DNA from: Hydrangea macrophylla
Lineage: Eukaryota; Streptophyta; Magnoliopsida; Cornales; Hydrangeaceae
Assembly (NCBI GenBank): GCA_033977485.1
Contig: CM066988.1
Span: forward strand, 74,081,169-74,145,168
DNA length: 64,000 nucleotides
Direction: 5' to 3'
Both the position numbers and the translations under genes were made by a program. Positions 33,714 to 45,986 of the stretch are shown here, piece by piece (position 1 is the stretch's first letter; every line of letters begins with the position of its first letter). Under the pieces are notes generated by a model. It did no database searches. It was not told the DNA's origin and was given only the letters and a program-made list of their open reading frames with translations.

Positions 33714-36700
33714 ATGAGTGACGAAGAGCGAGAGCTATCGCCACACACTCGACGTATGAATGAAATGGCAGAGATGATGGGGAATATGAGGGAAATGATA
33801 CGGAATATAGCGGAGCGACTGCCTCCCACACCCCACATCGAAGTAGAACCAATAACTGTAGTACATGCACCCGAAAATAGGGGCATGAGATCAATATCTG
33901 AACAGTTTACTCGAAAGAAACCAATGGAATTTCATGGGACACCCGATCCAACGCTCGCAGAACATTGGATAATGGACATGGAACGAATCTTCCGATCTAT
34001 TCCGATGTCAAATAGGGAGAAGATTGAGAATGCAAGTGACGTATTAAGGGGTGAAGCTCAAAACTGGTGGGTAAATGTTTTAGATCAAGGGGCACCAATT
34101 ACTTGGGAAGGGTTTAAGGAAGAATTCAATCGCCGGTTCTTTTCGCGAGCCGCCTATAATGCAAAGAAGAGAGAGTTTGATAACTTGAAGTAGGGAGATA
34201 TGACTGTAACCGAATATACTTCTAAATAACGCGTTGTTGAGGTTTGGTAAGGGTTCAGTGCCCGAAGAGGAAGATAGGGCAAGAAAATTTGAAGAGGGTT
34301 TAAGGGATAATATCCGGTTGAGAGTAGAGACCTACGAGCATTCGACTGTTGCAGCAGTACAGCAGACGGCGCTTGTAGCCGAAAGTGGAATAGAGAGATC
34401 GAGACAAAATCACCAAGGAAAGCGAAGTCATGATGGTGGTGACCGAAGTCAAGGGGGATCTTTTAAGAAGTCATTTTCACGAGGCTCTAGTTCTGGTTTT
34501 AATGATTCCAGGAGAGTATCAAGTAACATACCATTGTGTCCGCTTTGCAACCGACCACATACCGGTCGATGTTTTCTGACCAACTTTCAGAATAGATCTA
34601 CAGGGGGAAACAGTGTGAGTTCTGCAACCCATCCGCAACTCAAGTGCTTTGATTGTGGTACCTTGGGACACCGAGCGAAGGATTGCCCAAAGAAGCGCTC
34701 TCAATAAGGGGCAAGTTCTATGGCTTCTAGTGGCTCGAAGCCTAAGCAGTCTAGTGATGGGGGACAAAGGACGGAGCAACGTCAGGGAAGATCATTCCAG
34801 ATGAACCCTGGAGACGTGGCTGCTACTAATACAGTGGTCTCAGGTATGGTGCTTGTATGTTCGCACTTAGCACGCATACTCGTTGATTCGGGATCTACGC
34901 ATTCGTTTGTATCTTATAACTTTGTGGAACATTTAAATGTTAAGTCCACTCCACTAGGATATGATTTATCCATTGCCGTGCCGCTTAGTAAATCGGTAGT
35001 GACGTCTACGATATATAAGAACTGTGAGATCAAACTAGGTGAGAAATTGATGACCGTTGACCTTATACCGATTGCGGTGAACCATTTTGATGTGATACTG
35101 GGAATGGATTGGTTAGCCCTTAACCACGCCACAATAGATTGTGAACGGAAAGAAGTTAATTTTTGATCACTGGTACATGGGAACTTTTGTTTCCAAGGAA
35201 GTGGGGTTACACCGCCGTCGTATTTGATTTCAGCTATCCGAGCGGGAAGGTTATTGAAAAAGGGATGTCAAGGATTCCTATGTTCAGTGACTGATGTCTC
35301 AGCGACCGAATCAAAAGTAGAAGACATTCCGATAGTGCGAGAATATCCCGATGTATTTCCTGATGACCTACCAGATGTTCTTATTCAGAGAGAGGTCGAG
35401 TTCACTATTGAGGTTATACCAGACTCAAGACCCGTATCAAAGGCACCGTATAGAATGACACCTGTAGAATTGAAAGAGCTGAAAATCCAACTACAAGAGC
35501 TACTTAACAAGGGTTTCATTCGACCAAGTGTATCGCCGTGGGGAGCTCCAGTGTTGTTTGTAAAGAAGAAAGACGGTTCAATGCGTATGTGTGTTGATTA
35601 CCGAGAACTGAACAAGTTGACACTTAAGAACAAGTACCCGTTACCCAGAATTGATGACTTATTTGATCAACTTCGAGGGGCACAAGTGTTTTCGAAGATA
35701 GATTTGAGATCAGGTTACCATCAGTTGAAAGTGAAGGCCGAAGACGTTGAGAAAACAGCTTTCAGAACGCGTTATGGACACTACGAGTTCTTAGTTATGC
35801 CATTTGGAGTTACCAATGCACCAGCTGCGTTCATGGATCTTATGAATTGAGTATTCAAGGATTATTTGGATGACTTTGTGATTGTATTCATAGATGATAT
35901 TCTTATTTACTCGCCGAGTGAGATAGAACACGAGAACCACTTGAGGTTGATACTTCAGAGATTACGAGAGAAGCAACTGTTTGGTAAATTCAAGAAATGC
36001 GAATTTTGGTTATCTAGTATTACCTTTCTTGGTCACGTGATTGACAAGAATGGAGTTTCAGTTGATCCTCACAAAGTAGAAGCTGTATCAAATTGGCAGA
36101 GGCCGACATCCGTATCTGAAATTCGAAGTTTCTTGGGATTAGCAGGGTACTACCGCCGTTTTATTGAACATTTCTCAAAGATTTCTTTGCCAATGACCAA
36201 GTTAATGAGAAAGGGTGTCATTTTTGAATGGAGTCAGGAATGTGAAGACAGTTTTCAAGAGTTGAAGTCACGTTTGACGAGAGCACCGATATTGACAATA
36301 CCTTCCGGAACCGAAGGATTCGTAATCTATAGTGATGCTTCACACAAAGGGTTGGGATGCGTGTTGATGCAAGGGGGTAAAGTAATTGCATATGCTTCTA
36401 GACAATTGAGGACACATGAGATTAATTATCCGACTCATGATCTGGAATTAGCTGCGGTAATTCATGCTTTGAAGATTTGGAGACACTATTTGTACGGGGA
36501 AAAGTGTGAGATATTCACAGATCACAAGAGTTTGAAGTACATTTTTACTCAGCAGGACTTGAATATGAGACAGCGAAGATGGTTGGAATTGATGAAGGAT
36601 TACGATCTTTCGATTGAGTACCATCCGGGAAAGGCTAATGTAGTAGCCGATGCATTAAGCCGGAAGACGCCGAGGAATTTAGCCGACGGGCTAACACAAC

Positions 36701-38220
36701 AAAAAGAGTTGATAAAAGAAATGGAACGCTTAGAATTGGATGTGATTCCAGAGACTAGTGATGGTTTAATGATGGCGATCATGGCACACCCAGTTATTAT
36801 TGATGAAATCAAGAGGGAACAGTTTCACGATGTTTATTTGTGCAAAATGAGGGACGAGATACCTCTAGGAAAACGACCGGGATTTATCTTGCAACAAGGG
36901 GCGTTGATGCTTGGGAACCGATTATGCGTACCGAATGTGAAAGACTTGAAAGAGAGGATTCTAGAAGAAGCTCATAGTACGAAATATTCAGTGCAATCGA
37001 GAAGTAATAAGATGTACAGAAACTTGAGAGAAAACTTCTGGTGGAAGGGTATGAAGCGTGAAGTCGCTAAATTTGTATCTGAATGTTCGGCATGTCAACA
37101 GGTCAAAGCAGAGAGACAAGTACCCGTGGGGTTACTACAGCCATTGCCAGTATCGGAATGGAAGTGGGACGAGATTACGATGGATTTTGTTTCAGGATTT
37201 CCACGATCATGTAATAAGAATGATAAGATTTGGGTTATAGTTGACCGATTAACCAAGTCAGCTCATTTTTTACCAATCAAGACGACTAAACCTTCGAGGT
37301 TAGCAGCGTTGTATGTGAAAGAGATTGTAAGACTACATGGAGTTCCAGCAGTGATTGTATCAGATCAGGATAGTAGCTTTACGTCAAGATTTTGGGGAAG
37401 TTTGCAAGAAGCTATGGGTACGAAATTGAGTTTCAGTACTACATTTCATCCTCAGACCGATGGATAGTCAGAGCGTATGATTCAGACCTTGGAAGATATG
37501 TTGAGATTGTGTGTATTAGACTTTGGGAGTGATTGGGAGCACCACTTGCCGTTAATTGAATTTGCGTATAACAACGGATTTCAATCAAGTATTGGTATGG
37601 CACCATATGAAGCTTTGTATGGCCGTAAGTGTCGATCACCGGTTTGTTGGACCGAGGTGGGAGAAAGAAAGTTGTTAGGACCTGAGTTAATATAGGTGAC
37701 TACTGAGAAGGTGAAATTGATTCAGGAACGTCTTAAGGTAGCTCAGAGTCGATATAAGAGCTATGCGGACTCTAAACGACGACCGATGAATTTTGAAGTG
37801 GGAGATTTCGTATACTTGCGCGTATCGCCTTCGAAAGGCATTGAACGATTTGGAAAGAGGGGAAAACTCAATCCAAGATTTATAGGACCTTTTGAAATTC
37901 TAGAGAGAGTAGGGTCGGTGGCTTATCGTTTGGCCTTGTCATTAGAGTTGGAACATGTGCATAACGTATTTCACGTATCGATGTTGAGGCGATGTATGAC
38001 AGATGCGAATAAGATCATTGTACCTGAACCGTTGCAAATTCAGGGGGACTTGACTTATGTGGAACAACCAGTAGAGATTCTAGATCGCAAAGAACATGTT
38101 TTGAGAACCAAGACTATTCCAATGGTGAAAGTGCTATGGCGTAGTCATACGGTGGAAGAGGCTACATGGGAAAGTGAGGAAGATATGAGGAATGAGTATC
38201 CATACTTATTCGACGCATGA
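33714..38220 (+). pseudogene. gag-pol: Element B gag-pol, interrupted by stops and a frameshift
   Basis: Gag: ATG 33714, capsid-type domain (PMEFHGTPDPTLAEHWIMDM, EAQNWWVNV), then Cys motif CPLCNRPHTGRC and a CCHC knuckle (CFDCGTLGHRAKDC) near 34650. Protease: ILVDSGSTHSF near 34890 with an intact DSG. RT near 35500-35920 has FIDDIL. RNase H near 36320 has YSDAS. Integrase: second His of the HHCC motif replaced by Gln (CAA 36994-36996), DDE residues otherwise visible. The chromodomain-like tail reaches 38220. Stops: TAG 34191, TAA 34705, TGA 35164, TGA 35848, TAG 37465, TAG 37693. Near 34227 two bases are missing relative to the expected frame. After that shift everything stays in one frame. 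Family context suggests each stop replaced Gln or Arg. Confidence 0.92.
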
Positions 38221-38249
38221 GGTAAAGTTTGGGGACAAACTTCCTTTTT

Positions 38250-38261
38250 GGAGGGGAGAGT
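38250..38261 (+). other. Polypurine tract of element B
   Basis: ggaggggagagt directly before the 3' LTR start tgtcacaccc. Confidence 0.85.
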
Positions 38262-40421
38262 TGTCACACCCGTTCCAGAAAATTTTAATTTTATCATGCA
38301 TATTTGTAATTTGGGAGTTTATCAATGTTAGTTGATAATGGTGATGAGGTTGACTGTGAGTCAACGGTAAGGTGTCAGTAAGGACACTGGAACATGGTAG
38401 TTTATATTGCATGGGCATGAGTAAATGGCATTTATATGATTTAAATGTTATTTGACTTATCTGGTATTCCTGTGAATAGTAATTATACCTGTGTAGTATA
38501 ATTCTGGTATATTGGATATTTTAGTATATCATTTTGAGAACTGTGGTGGGAACGTGAGTGATACGTTAATTAAAAAGGTAGGTTTTGTAGAGATTTCTCA
38601 GAATATAGTTTTCGAATGTTATTTTGGACCCAAACAAAACCTAGTAAAAAAGTTTTGAAATTTATAGTTTTCACTTGTAAAGTTATAAAATGGACGTGTG
38701 CGAAGTTTCATGAGTTAATTAGGAATTTGAGAAACTTGCGGGGAGGTGAACGTAATTTCCGAGAAGTTTTTCTATAAATAGTGGTGGATGAAATTTCATT
38801 TCTCAAAACATTTCATAAATATCTAGAGAGAGGAGAGAGAAAGGGAGATTGAGCCAACGGGCTTTGCGACGCCGATCGACGACCTTTCGTCCGTCACATT
38901 TTCTCCAGATTCAAGATTTGAACTCGTGGAGGTAAGATCTACGTTTTGATACTACTTAGGTCGTGTTTGGCCAAATTTTTGTAAAATATTAATTCTAGAC
39001 TTTTGGGGAAAATCAGGTAAAACTCGTAGGAATCGCGCATAATTTGGAATCCGACGATTAATTAGTCCTCTAGACGATCCTTCAAAGTTTGAAGAGATTC
39101 GCACGGGGTATGAATTCTAGATCTATGAAATATATGGATTTTCATGTTTTGAACATCAATTTGGATATCTTTGGATCCGGGCGAAATTCATGTATTAATT
39201 AGGCCCGTTAATTACGCACGTGAAATTATATAAAAAGCACGTATAACTGTTTATGTGAGCATGTTATGTGTCTACTTGGGTCAAAGGGGAGTTTGGTGCA
39301 AATTCATCCGGGGTAAGCTCCTCGAACCTTGAGGATTGTGATTTGATTGTGATTGAAAAGGAATTGGAATTGTGGTTGTGTCTGGATTGGAGGTGGGCCC
39401 AACCAGGACACGGTACCTGGTATGGAGGAAGGCCCAACCAGTGTACGAGATGCGTGGGAGAGGTGGGCCTCCTACGGCATCGACCGGATGAATGCGTACC
39501 ACTCACCCTAGAGACTATTTCTATGTGTTTTAGATGCTTAAATCATGAACTGTCATATAAGCATACATTTAGAATTGTACACTCAGCATATAGCTGAGCA
39601 GTGGAGATGTACTCCATTGCAGGTAAAAAGAAAGACAAGAGAACGCATGAGGAGTGAGGCCGTGGAATGCCGGGGAATCAATGGTTTATATTTGTTGTTC
39701 TACTCCGAACTTGTAATACAAACCTTGAATTCGTAGTATTTTGTAATATAATCTGAACTTAGATTTAGTACTTGTAATCCCTAGTAAACGCTCCGGTATT
39801 TATGTTTTGAATGATGTAATAGAGTGGTTATATGTTGGTTTGAATTTGGAAGAACCTTGAAGGGAAAAGCTGCAGTTTCGGGAGTTGCTGATAGGAATCA
39901 GTCGACTGGTTTTTGATCCAGTCGACTGGATCGCTGTATTGAATGGGATTTTGCTTGATTTCGTCTGAGGTTCAGTCGACTGGGTTGAGAAAACAGTCGA
40001 CTGGATGGAGCCCCAGACCTGGACATTCTGCTTGATTGGGCGCCAGTCGACTGGACTTCTTCAGTCGACTGAAAATTTTAGGCACCAGTCGACTGGGTCC
40101 CCGACACAGTCGACTGGATGGGCTGTTATATTTTGAAACCTATCTGTTTGAGATCACTAGTCGACCGGACCCTTGATCAGTCGACTGGTCGTCTGTTTTC
40201 AAAACTGTTTTCTTTTTATCGGTTTCAATTGGCCAAAACTTTTTTATAACTCTGATTCTATTGGATTTTTTTCAACTCAGAGGGAAATGTTTCCTAAAGT
40301 TTTAAATTACTCAGGGTTGTTTTAATGTTCTTTCCGCTGCGTATAGGTTTATGATGTTTGGATGAGCCTTGGTGGCGTGCCACGTGTCCTATTTCCATGC
40401 GTAGTGGGATGAGTCGTGACA
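38262..40421 (+). repeat. 3' LTR of element B
   Basis: 2160 bp, paired with 31351-33510. It carries an 11-bp extra stretch (taattagtcct near 39058-39070) and one fewer tgatttgattg unit than the 5' LTR. Palindrome cluster at 39899-40187. Confidence 0.95.
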
Positions 40422-40426
40422 AAAAA

Positions 40427-41164
40427 TGATATGTACAAAAAAAATATAATAATAATAAAAAAACCTGAGTTATTAGAGGAATTCGAGAAATCTGCTAAAA
40501 TATTGGTGGTAAGTGACTGGGAAGTTGGGCAGTGATTTGAGACAGTATGATAACGACGGTGGGACAGTGGCCCTAAGGTATATTGATGAGAATCGTGATG
40601 ATATGATAGCTAGGTGGAGGGTAGTGATTGTAATGGTGACCTGGATGGTGATGGTTAGAAGGGATGGTATGGTGGTGAAAAAAATGTAAACTTCTTTTTT
40701 TTTTTTTTGTATTTAATGATGAAGTGAGGGAGGTGGAGAGGATGGTGAGGGAGATATAGAGTGTGAGGGAGATGCAGAGAGAGAGAGACAAAGTATTTTT
40801 TTTACCTTCTTCCTTCTTCCTCTTTCCTCAAATAGATGTGCTTTTATAGGCTAAGGAAAGGGAGAGAGAGGAAAAAAAAAAAAAGAAAGGATAGTGGAGG
40901 GGGGGACAAAAGAAGAAGTGAAAGAAAGCAAAGACAGCTCAAAACAAATATGCACCAGCAAATGCTGGTGCATTAATGGTGAGGGATTATATGATGTGCA
41001 AGGGTGCACGTGCTCATTTTGATCTCTGTCCCAATAAACTCTGATTTGTAGCATCTTTTTCATCTGATGTTTGATTGGGATGATTCAAAAAGTGGCAGCA
41101 GGCTCGTGTCAATGAGTACTTTATTTTGAAATGATTGGATTGGTCAAAAAATGGGGTGTCTACG
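40427..41164 (-). repeat. 5' LTR of element D, second part (LTR start)
   Basis: Matches 10625-11373, ending ggggtgtctacg where the other LTR has ggggtgtctaca. It is followed by tagag, D's target duplication. Confidence 0.85.
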
Positions 41165-41169
41165 TAGAG

Positions 41170-41864
41170 TATACTGGTGTGAAAGTAAATATTCTCAGCA
41201 TATATTTTTTTAAGCATTCTTAAAGCACTGCTGCACATGTGCATTTTCCGGTTGCTTGTGCATGCTATATAGGATAATTTATCCATTGTTGGTGCATAAC
41301 TTATATATTTGTACTATTTAGGATCATAATTATTTTGTGAACTATTTGCACATTTAGAAAGTTGTAAATGTTTATGTTCCAAATTATTGGAAAATTTTAA
41401 ATATTCATGAATATAAGGTTTTGTTTATGTTAACGAATGGTCTTGGGAATACTCCGCAGTGCCCTAAGACATAAATGAGTGAACTTGGATTTTGATCTTA
41501 TAAAGATTAAACTCATATAATGCACTATTATTAGTATAGGTGTATCGTACATTGAAGAATTATCTTGAACATCCTGGTATTTAGTAATTCAATTTTGACA
41601 TAAAGAACATCACATTATCTTTGGATAGCCACATTATCCTAAGACTTGTTAATGTTGCTTTTCATGATCATGAAAAGGTTGAAATTGTCTTTGTTTCTAT
41701 TAAAGTTGTCTTAAATATGAACATAAGGACTTGCTCATTATTATAATGAATTAGGCCATCATAAGGATATCACATATTGTAAGTATAGCCACAGTATCTT
41801 GAAATGTGTTGGTAAGTGATTCTTAAGAAATTTTGATCACATAAAGTCGAATGCTCCTCCCCCA
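41170..41864. other. AT-rich DNA, no gene seen
   Basis: Old flank of element D. No frame or repeat pair is recognised. Confidence 0.5.
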
Positions 41865-43720
41865 AGTCCAGTCGACTGGGTTAAAAAATTATCAGTCGAT
41901 TGTACTGTCCGGTCGACTGAACTCTAGTCCAAGCAAAAATATCTGATTCTGAAACACAATCCTGTCGACTGTGTCGAGTGACCCAGCTGACTGTTTTTCA
42001 CAAAATGAGGTAGTAAATTGCTCAACAAAGGATCCAATCGACTGTTTTCATAAACCAGTCGACTGGTTTCATTATAGGAACACATTCTACAAAAATTTTC
42101 AAGTTTAAAGTTTTCTGAATTCAACCAGGGACCAAACACACCCTCCAAACCCATTCCAAGTGATCCCTACTAGATTATAATATTACCAAAACATAATTAC
42201 AAATGATTATTGTTTATTATAACATCACAAACTCGTTCAAAGATACTAAACTAAAGTTAAAAGTCATGAAGTTCTTATTATAACATTTCTATACCCAAAC
42301 ACACTAGATAAACATGGACTTGCCTTCTAATTGCACTCCCAATACCCTCGCGATCACATCTCCGATTCCTCGCCGGCATTCACACCTACAATGGTGATTT
42401 GAATAACCACACATATTTCAATTCGTTTAAGTTAATGCTTAGTGAATAAAGCAACAATGCACATGAATGATAAACATGCTTTCATTTACATTCTTTACAT
42501 TTCATACTAGTCTCTGGAGTCTCACGTGTATGCTCCATACTCCTAGTCTGCGACTCCTCGCCAATAAGTCCATGCGACTGGGTAAGACACACATTTCTTT
42601 TCTTCAAATGTGCGACCTTATGCCTATAATGGCTCGACAAAATAACTTGGTACCACGTGCTCCTTTGACCCAAATAGCAACTAAACATGTTTAAAATACA
42701 TTCCACTGTGCTTCTGACATAATGCAAACATTTCACCATGCAATTGGGGCTACTTATTAATATAGTTGCCCAATATGAACTAAACAACATATATCTATGA
42801 ACTAACATATGCTTTTCATACAAAATATGAATACATGTCATGAAATCATTCCAAAACACATAGTTGAATCACTCATCTCCGGTTAACGCTCTTAAAATTT
42901 GTTCTAAAGAAAACCTGAGCACAAAGATTGTGCAGAAGTCCGTCTAGTACAATCTCTATCGACCAAAAGTCCGATTATCAACTTTTTTATGAAAATTCTA
43001 GAAAATGAGTTTTCAGAAAACTTATCCAAACAAGACCTAACGAATATCAAAACGACCGCCTTACCTCGAGGAGTTCAAATATAAAATTTAGAAGAAAACA
43101 AACGGTTAGAAGTCCGTCGATTGTCGTCCTGAAGCTCGAAGAATCAAAATCTCTCTTTTTCCCCTTTTTGATTTAGGTATAGAAAACTTAAAAAAAAAAA
43201 TATCTAAGTCACCCCTATGTATAAATAGGCAAAACTCTCGGGGATTGTGTTTACCTTCCCGTGAGTTCTCAAAACTCCTAATTATTCTTCGAAACCTCTA
43301 ACACGTCTAATTCATTGCTTCACGAGTGAAAACTAAAAAAATTAAAAGTTTTCGTCTAAGTTCCGTTTGATTGCTAAAAAGGTGATTTCACATGATTTTA
43401 CGAAATTACTAATTAGCCTACCAGTTATGTAGCTTGTTAATTCGTCCTCACATGGATACTAAAATTAACAACCAAAATATAATCTAAACCAGATAGTAAT
43501 ACAGATAGTGAAATACACAGGTAAATATTTATTTTCAGATAAACATTTAGGGTATTCCACAATGAATGTCTCAATCTCGGAGAGACTTCACAACAACAAA
43601 ACATTTATTTCACGCAATCTCAAAGGGTTTTATTACACAATCACCCAATTCAACTCGAGAGTTACAACTCACTCACACATGTGCCACAAATGCACATCAC
43701 ATTATCATGCATGACAAATG
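41865..43720 (-). mobile_element. Relic LTR related to element B, reverse orientation
   Basis: The complement follows LTR B in order. Compare taattaggagttttgagaac, cgaaaacttttaa...tagttttcactcgt..a, a TATTTATA promoter part near 43221, 'ttgaactcctcgaggtaagg' near 43065 (LTR B: ttgaactcgtggaggtaag) and 'ttaggtcttgttt' near 43030. The palindrome cluster is at 41869-42066, with intact CAGTCGACTG plus mixed forms CAGTCGATTG (about 41892) and CAATCGACTG (about 42034). No internal region is found beside it, so it is a solo or truncated LTR. Boundaries are approximate. Confidence 0.65.
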
Positions 43721-45410
43721 TAATGAAATACGATAGACAATACCTTTCTTCTTTACATCAGAATAATCTAGTAGCCTTATTATAAATTTGTAAGTCTAAT
43801 GCATGTTGCAACCTCTACCCACAGGAAGGATTAGACTTGCTATTGAATTTGACATTGGTCAAATCAGACTAAATTTATTGCTTCATTGCTTGAATGTATG
43901 TTCTTGGTTACTATAGCTATTAGTCTTTTATTTTGAATGATGAGCTTTCTTAAACTAAGTGAGTTAGTAGTAATTTTATATTTTGACAAAATCCTTTAAT
44001 ATTAGGTTGAGTGAGACTCAATCAATCTAGTAATCTGTGTGATGCTGCCTGTATCCACAGAAGTGAGTTCCATATAAGTGTAGAATGCTTACAAATAGTA
44101 GGAGCAATGTAATCGCTTAAGTCAAATGTTCATCAAGTCACACACAAGTGAGAGCATTTAATGCTATGGCCCACAATACAATAAGTATAGAACTACATAA
44201 GGGATATAAAGGCAATTTGTAAGTTCTAATAAGGCATTAACAAACACCTTAATAACCTAGATATCAGCCTTTAAGTGCAATAATTCTAGGAGTGTGTTAT
44301 GATTCTACATTACTTGATACTCACCTAAATAAATTGTGAATTGATTCAAGAATTACAAGTCATATAGCCAATATTACATTTCATTTTTTCCGCTTAAGGA
44401 AGTCAATGGGAAGTGAACATATATTCAATTTGAACAATAGGATGTGTTCACTAACAAACAAATTTTGAAAATTATTTTGGTCTTGAAACATTTTTGGAAA
44501 TTTGGTTTCTTTCAAAATTGACAATTTTTGGATTTTGGGTTTGCTTTTGCAAGTTCAAAAAGATTTTTCTATCACTGGTTTTAGGTTATTTGTCACTAAT
44601 TTACATTAGTGTAGGATCCTATCTTTAAATGATTTTTTTAAACTTAAAAGATGATATTGGCACTAAGGTAGAATGAATGATGAGTTCACCTCTACACCGT
44701 GGGATTGGAGATTGGGACAATCTCCTTAAAAGAAATCAAGAGGTTGGTTAAACAATGGAGTCTTAAAAGCTTTTTGGATTTCTTCCAACTTTGGTACTTG
44801 TGCAATCTGCATGAAGAAAAGGCAAACCAACAAGTCCAATAAAGGTGTAAGTAGGAGCTATGGAATTCTTGGAATCATACACATTACATCCATGAACCAT
44901 TTCTATCTTTGTCTAAATGGTCAGAGATATTTTTATCTCATTCATTGACGATCTTCCTAGTTTATGTATCTCTACCTTCTTTCGGTAATTGTGAGGTAGT
45001 GGATACCTTTTATAGTGTGTAAAAAGGAAGTGACTATAAACATCTATGGATGGAATATTTCAGTAGGGACACAGATATAGGACAAAGAGCGGGTCCGTGT
45101 GCGGAAAAGGGTATTATTGCTTAGTATACTATGTCTCACAAAATGGGTAACAGAAAGGGTGAAAACCTTACTCTTCTAGAAATGAAGAGGAGTAGACTTA
45201 GTAAACATATGATTCTTCCTTAGCCTTGTAGAATATGCCTTTAAGGACACAAGTGTAAGTCCTAAACATAGTTCCATATAAGGTCTTTCCTTAGACGTTA
45301 TTTGAGTCAAGGTAATGATGGAACCTGGTTTAATTTAGTTACACATAAAGACTTGTCTTGTTAATCCACAAACTAAAGTAATTCGGCCCAAAGGTAGTTA
45401 ATGGACATTC
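43721..45410. other. Unassigned DNA
   Basis: AT-rich, without a recognisable coding frame. Phrases such as ctacccacaggaagg (43816) and tatccacagaagtg (44051) may belong to an old LTR, but I found no second copy. Confidence 0.4.
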
Positions 45411-45640
45411 TATTGGCTATATTACGGGTTGTTCGGTTTCGAGTAACTCAGTTCAGTTTGGGTTTGGTTCGGTTTAGAAATATGTCAACTGTTAATTGAC
45501 CGAAATGTAATTCGGTTGGTTCGGTTTGGTTAACCGAATTAGTAATTCAACTCGGTTAAGAAATTCAGTTAACTGAAATAGTACAGAAAACAAAAAAAAA
45601 AAAAAAAAAAAAAAAAAAACCAAACGAAAAAAACAAAAAA
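45411..45640. repeat. TTCGGTT/AACCGAA-rich low-complexity DNA and poly-A run
   Basis: Repeated ttcggtt, gttcagtt and aaccgaa words in both orientations (45428-45580), followed by an A run of about 28 (45592-45619). The origin is not clear. Confidence 0.5.
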
Positions 45641-45986
45641 CAAAAAACGATTCAATCATGTTATCAAATCTGAGAGGTCACTGAGGTTAATCATGTTAAT
45701 CAAACGGAAATTATTTTGCTATAATGCTATCAAATCATGTTAAAAGGAAAAACATAAAAGAAAACATAAACTCCCTAACTTAGCCACTTAGGAATTTCAA
45801 TCATGTTAAAAGGAAAAAGGAAAAACATAAAAGAAAAAATAAAGATAGAAAGGAGAAACATAAAAAAAACCCTATATTTTGAACATATCTATATATATTA
45901 TATATATTATATATAATTCAGCATATTCAGAAAAAGGGAAAAAGCCCTAAGTTGCTGGCATGTTGATACAAATTTGAGAAAAATAG

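Larger units (their letters stand above)
31351..40421 (+). mobile_element. Element B: complete Tekay/Del-like chromovirus (Ty3 type), coding region broken
   Basis: A 9.07-kb plus-strand element with two 2160-bp LTRs (TGTCACACCC...CGTGACA), flanked by aaaaa (31346-31350 and 40422-40426). It is inserted in LTR D. The unoccupied site is still visible in the other D LTR (gagaataaaaatgatatg, about 10615-10632). It has a Met-tRNA primer site, gag, pol with chromodomain-like tail, and polypurine tract. The LTRs differ by about 22 substitutions and two small indels by eye, about 1%. The coding region has six nonsense codons and a frameshift, so it cannot be autonomous. Confidence 0.95.
8726..41164 (-). 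mobile_element. Composite Ogre/Tat-like LTR retroelement D enclosing a LOB-domain gene
   Basis: Two homologous LTRs in the same orientation (8726-11373; 29489-31350 plus 40427-41164) are bounded outside by the identical 5-mer tagag (8721-8725 and 41165-41169). Minus-strand orientation follows from the polypurine tract (complement of 11374-11390, acaaagaggggcatc) next to the LTR start tgtagacacccc. Removing nested A (10.5 kb) and B (9.1 kb) leaves about 12.8 kb. The internal part has the long tandem-repeat 3' untranslated region typical of Ogre/Tat elements but no gag, protease, RT or integrase. Instead it holds a LOB-domain pseudogene in the sense orientation. The primer site and about 101 bp of the 5' LTR are deleted. 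The right LTR's last base is G, not A. A chance pairing of two separate LTRs is the main alternative. Confidence 0.65.

Noticed and set aside
42482..42859. 125-residue minus-strand frame
   Set aside because: It lies within the B-related relic LTR and has no recognisable domain.
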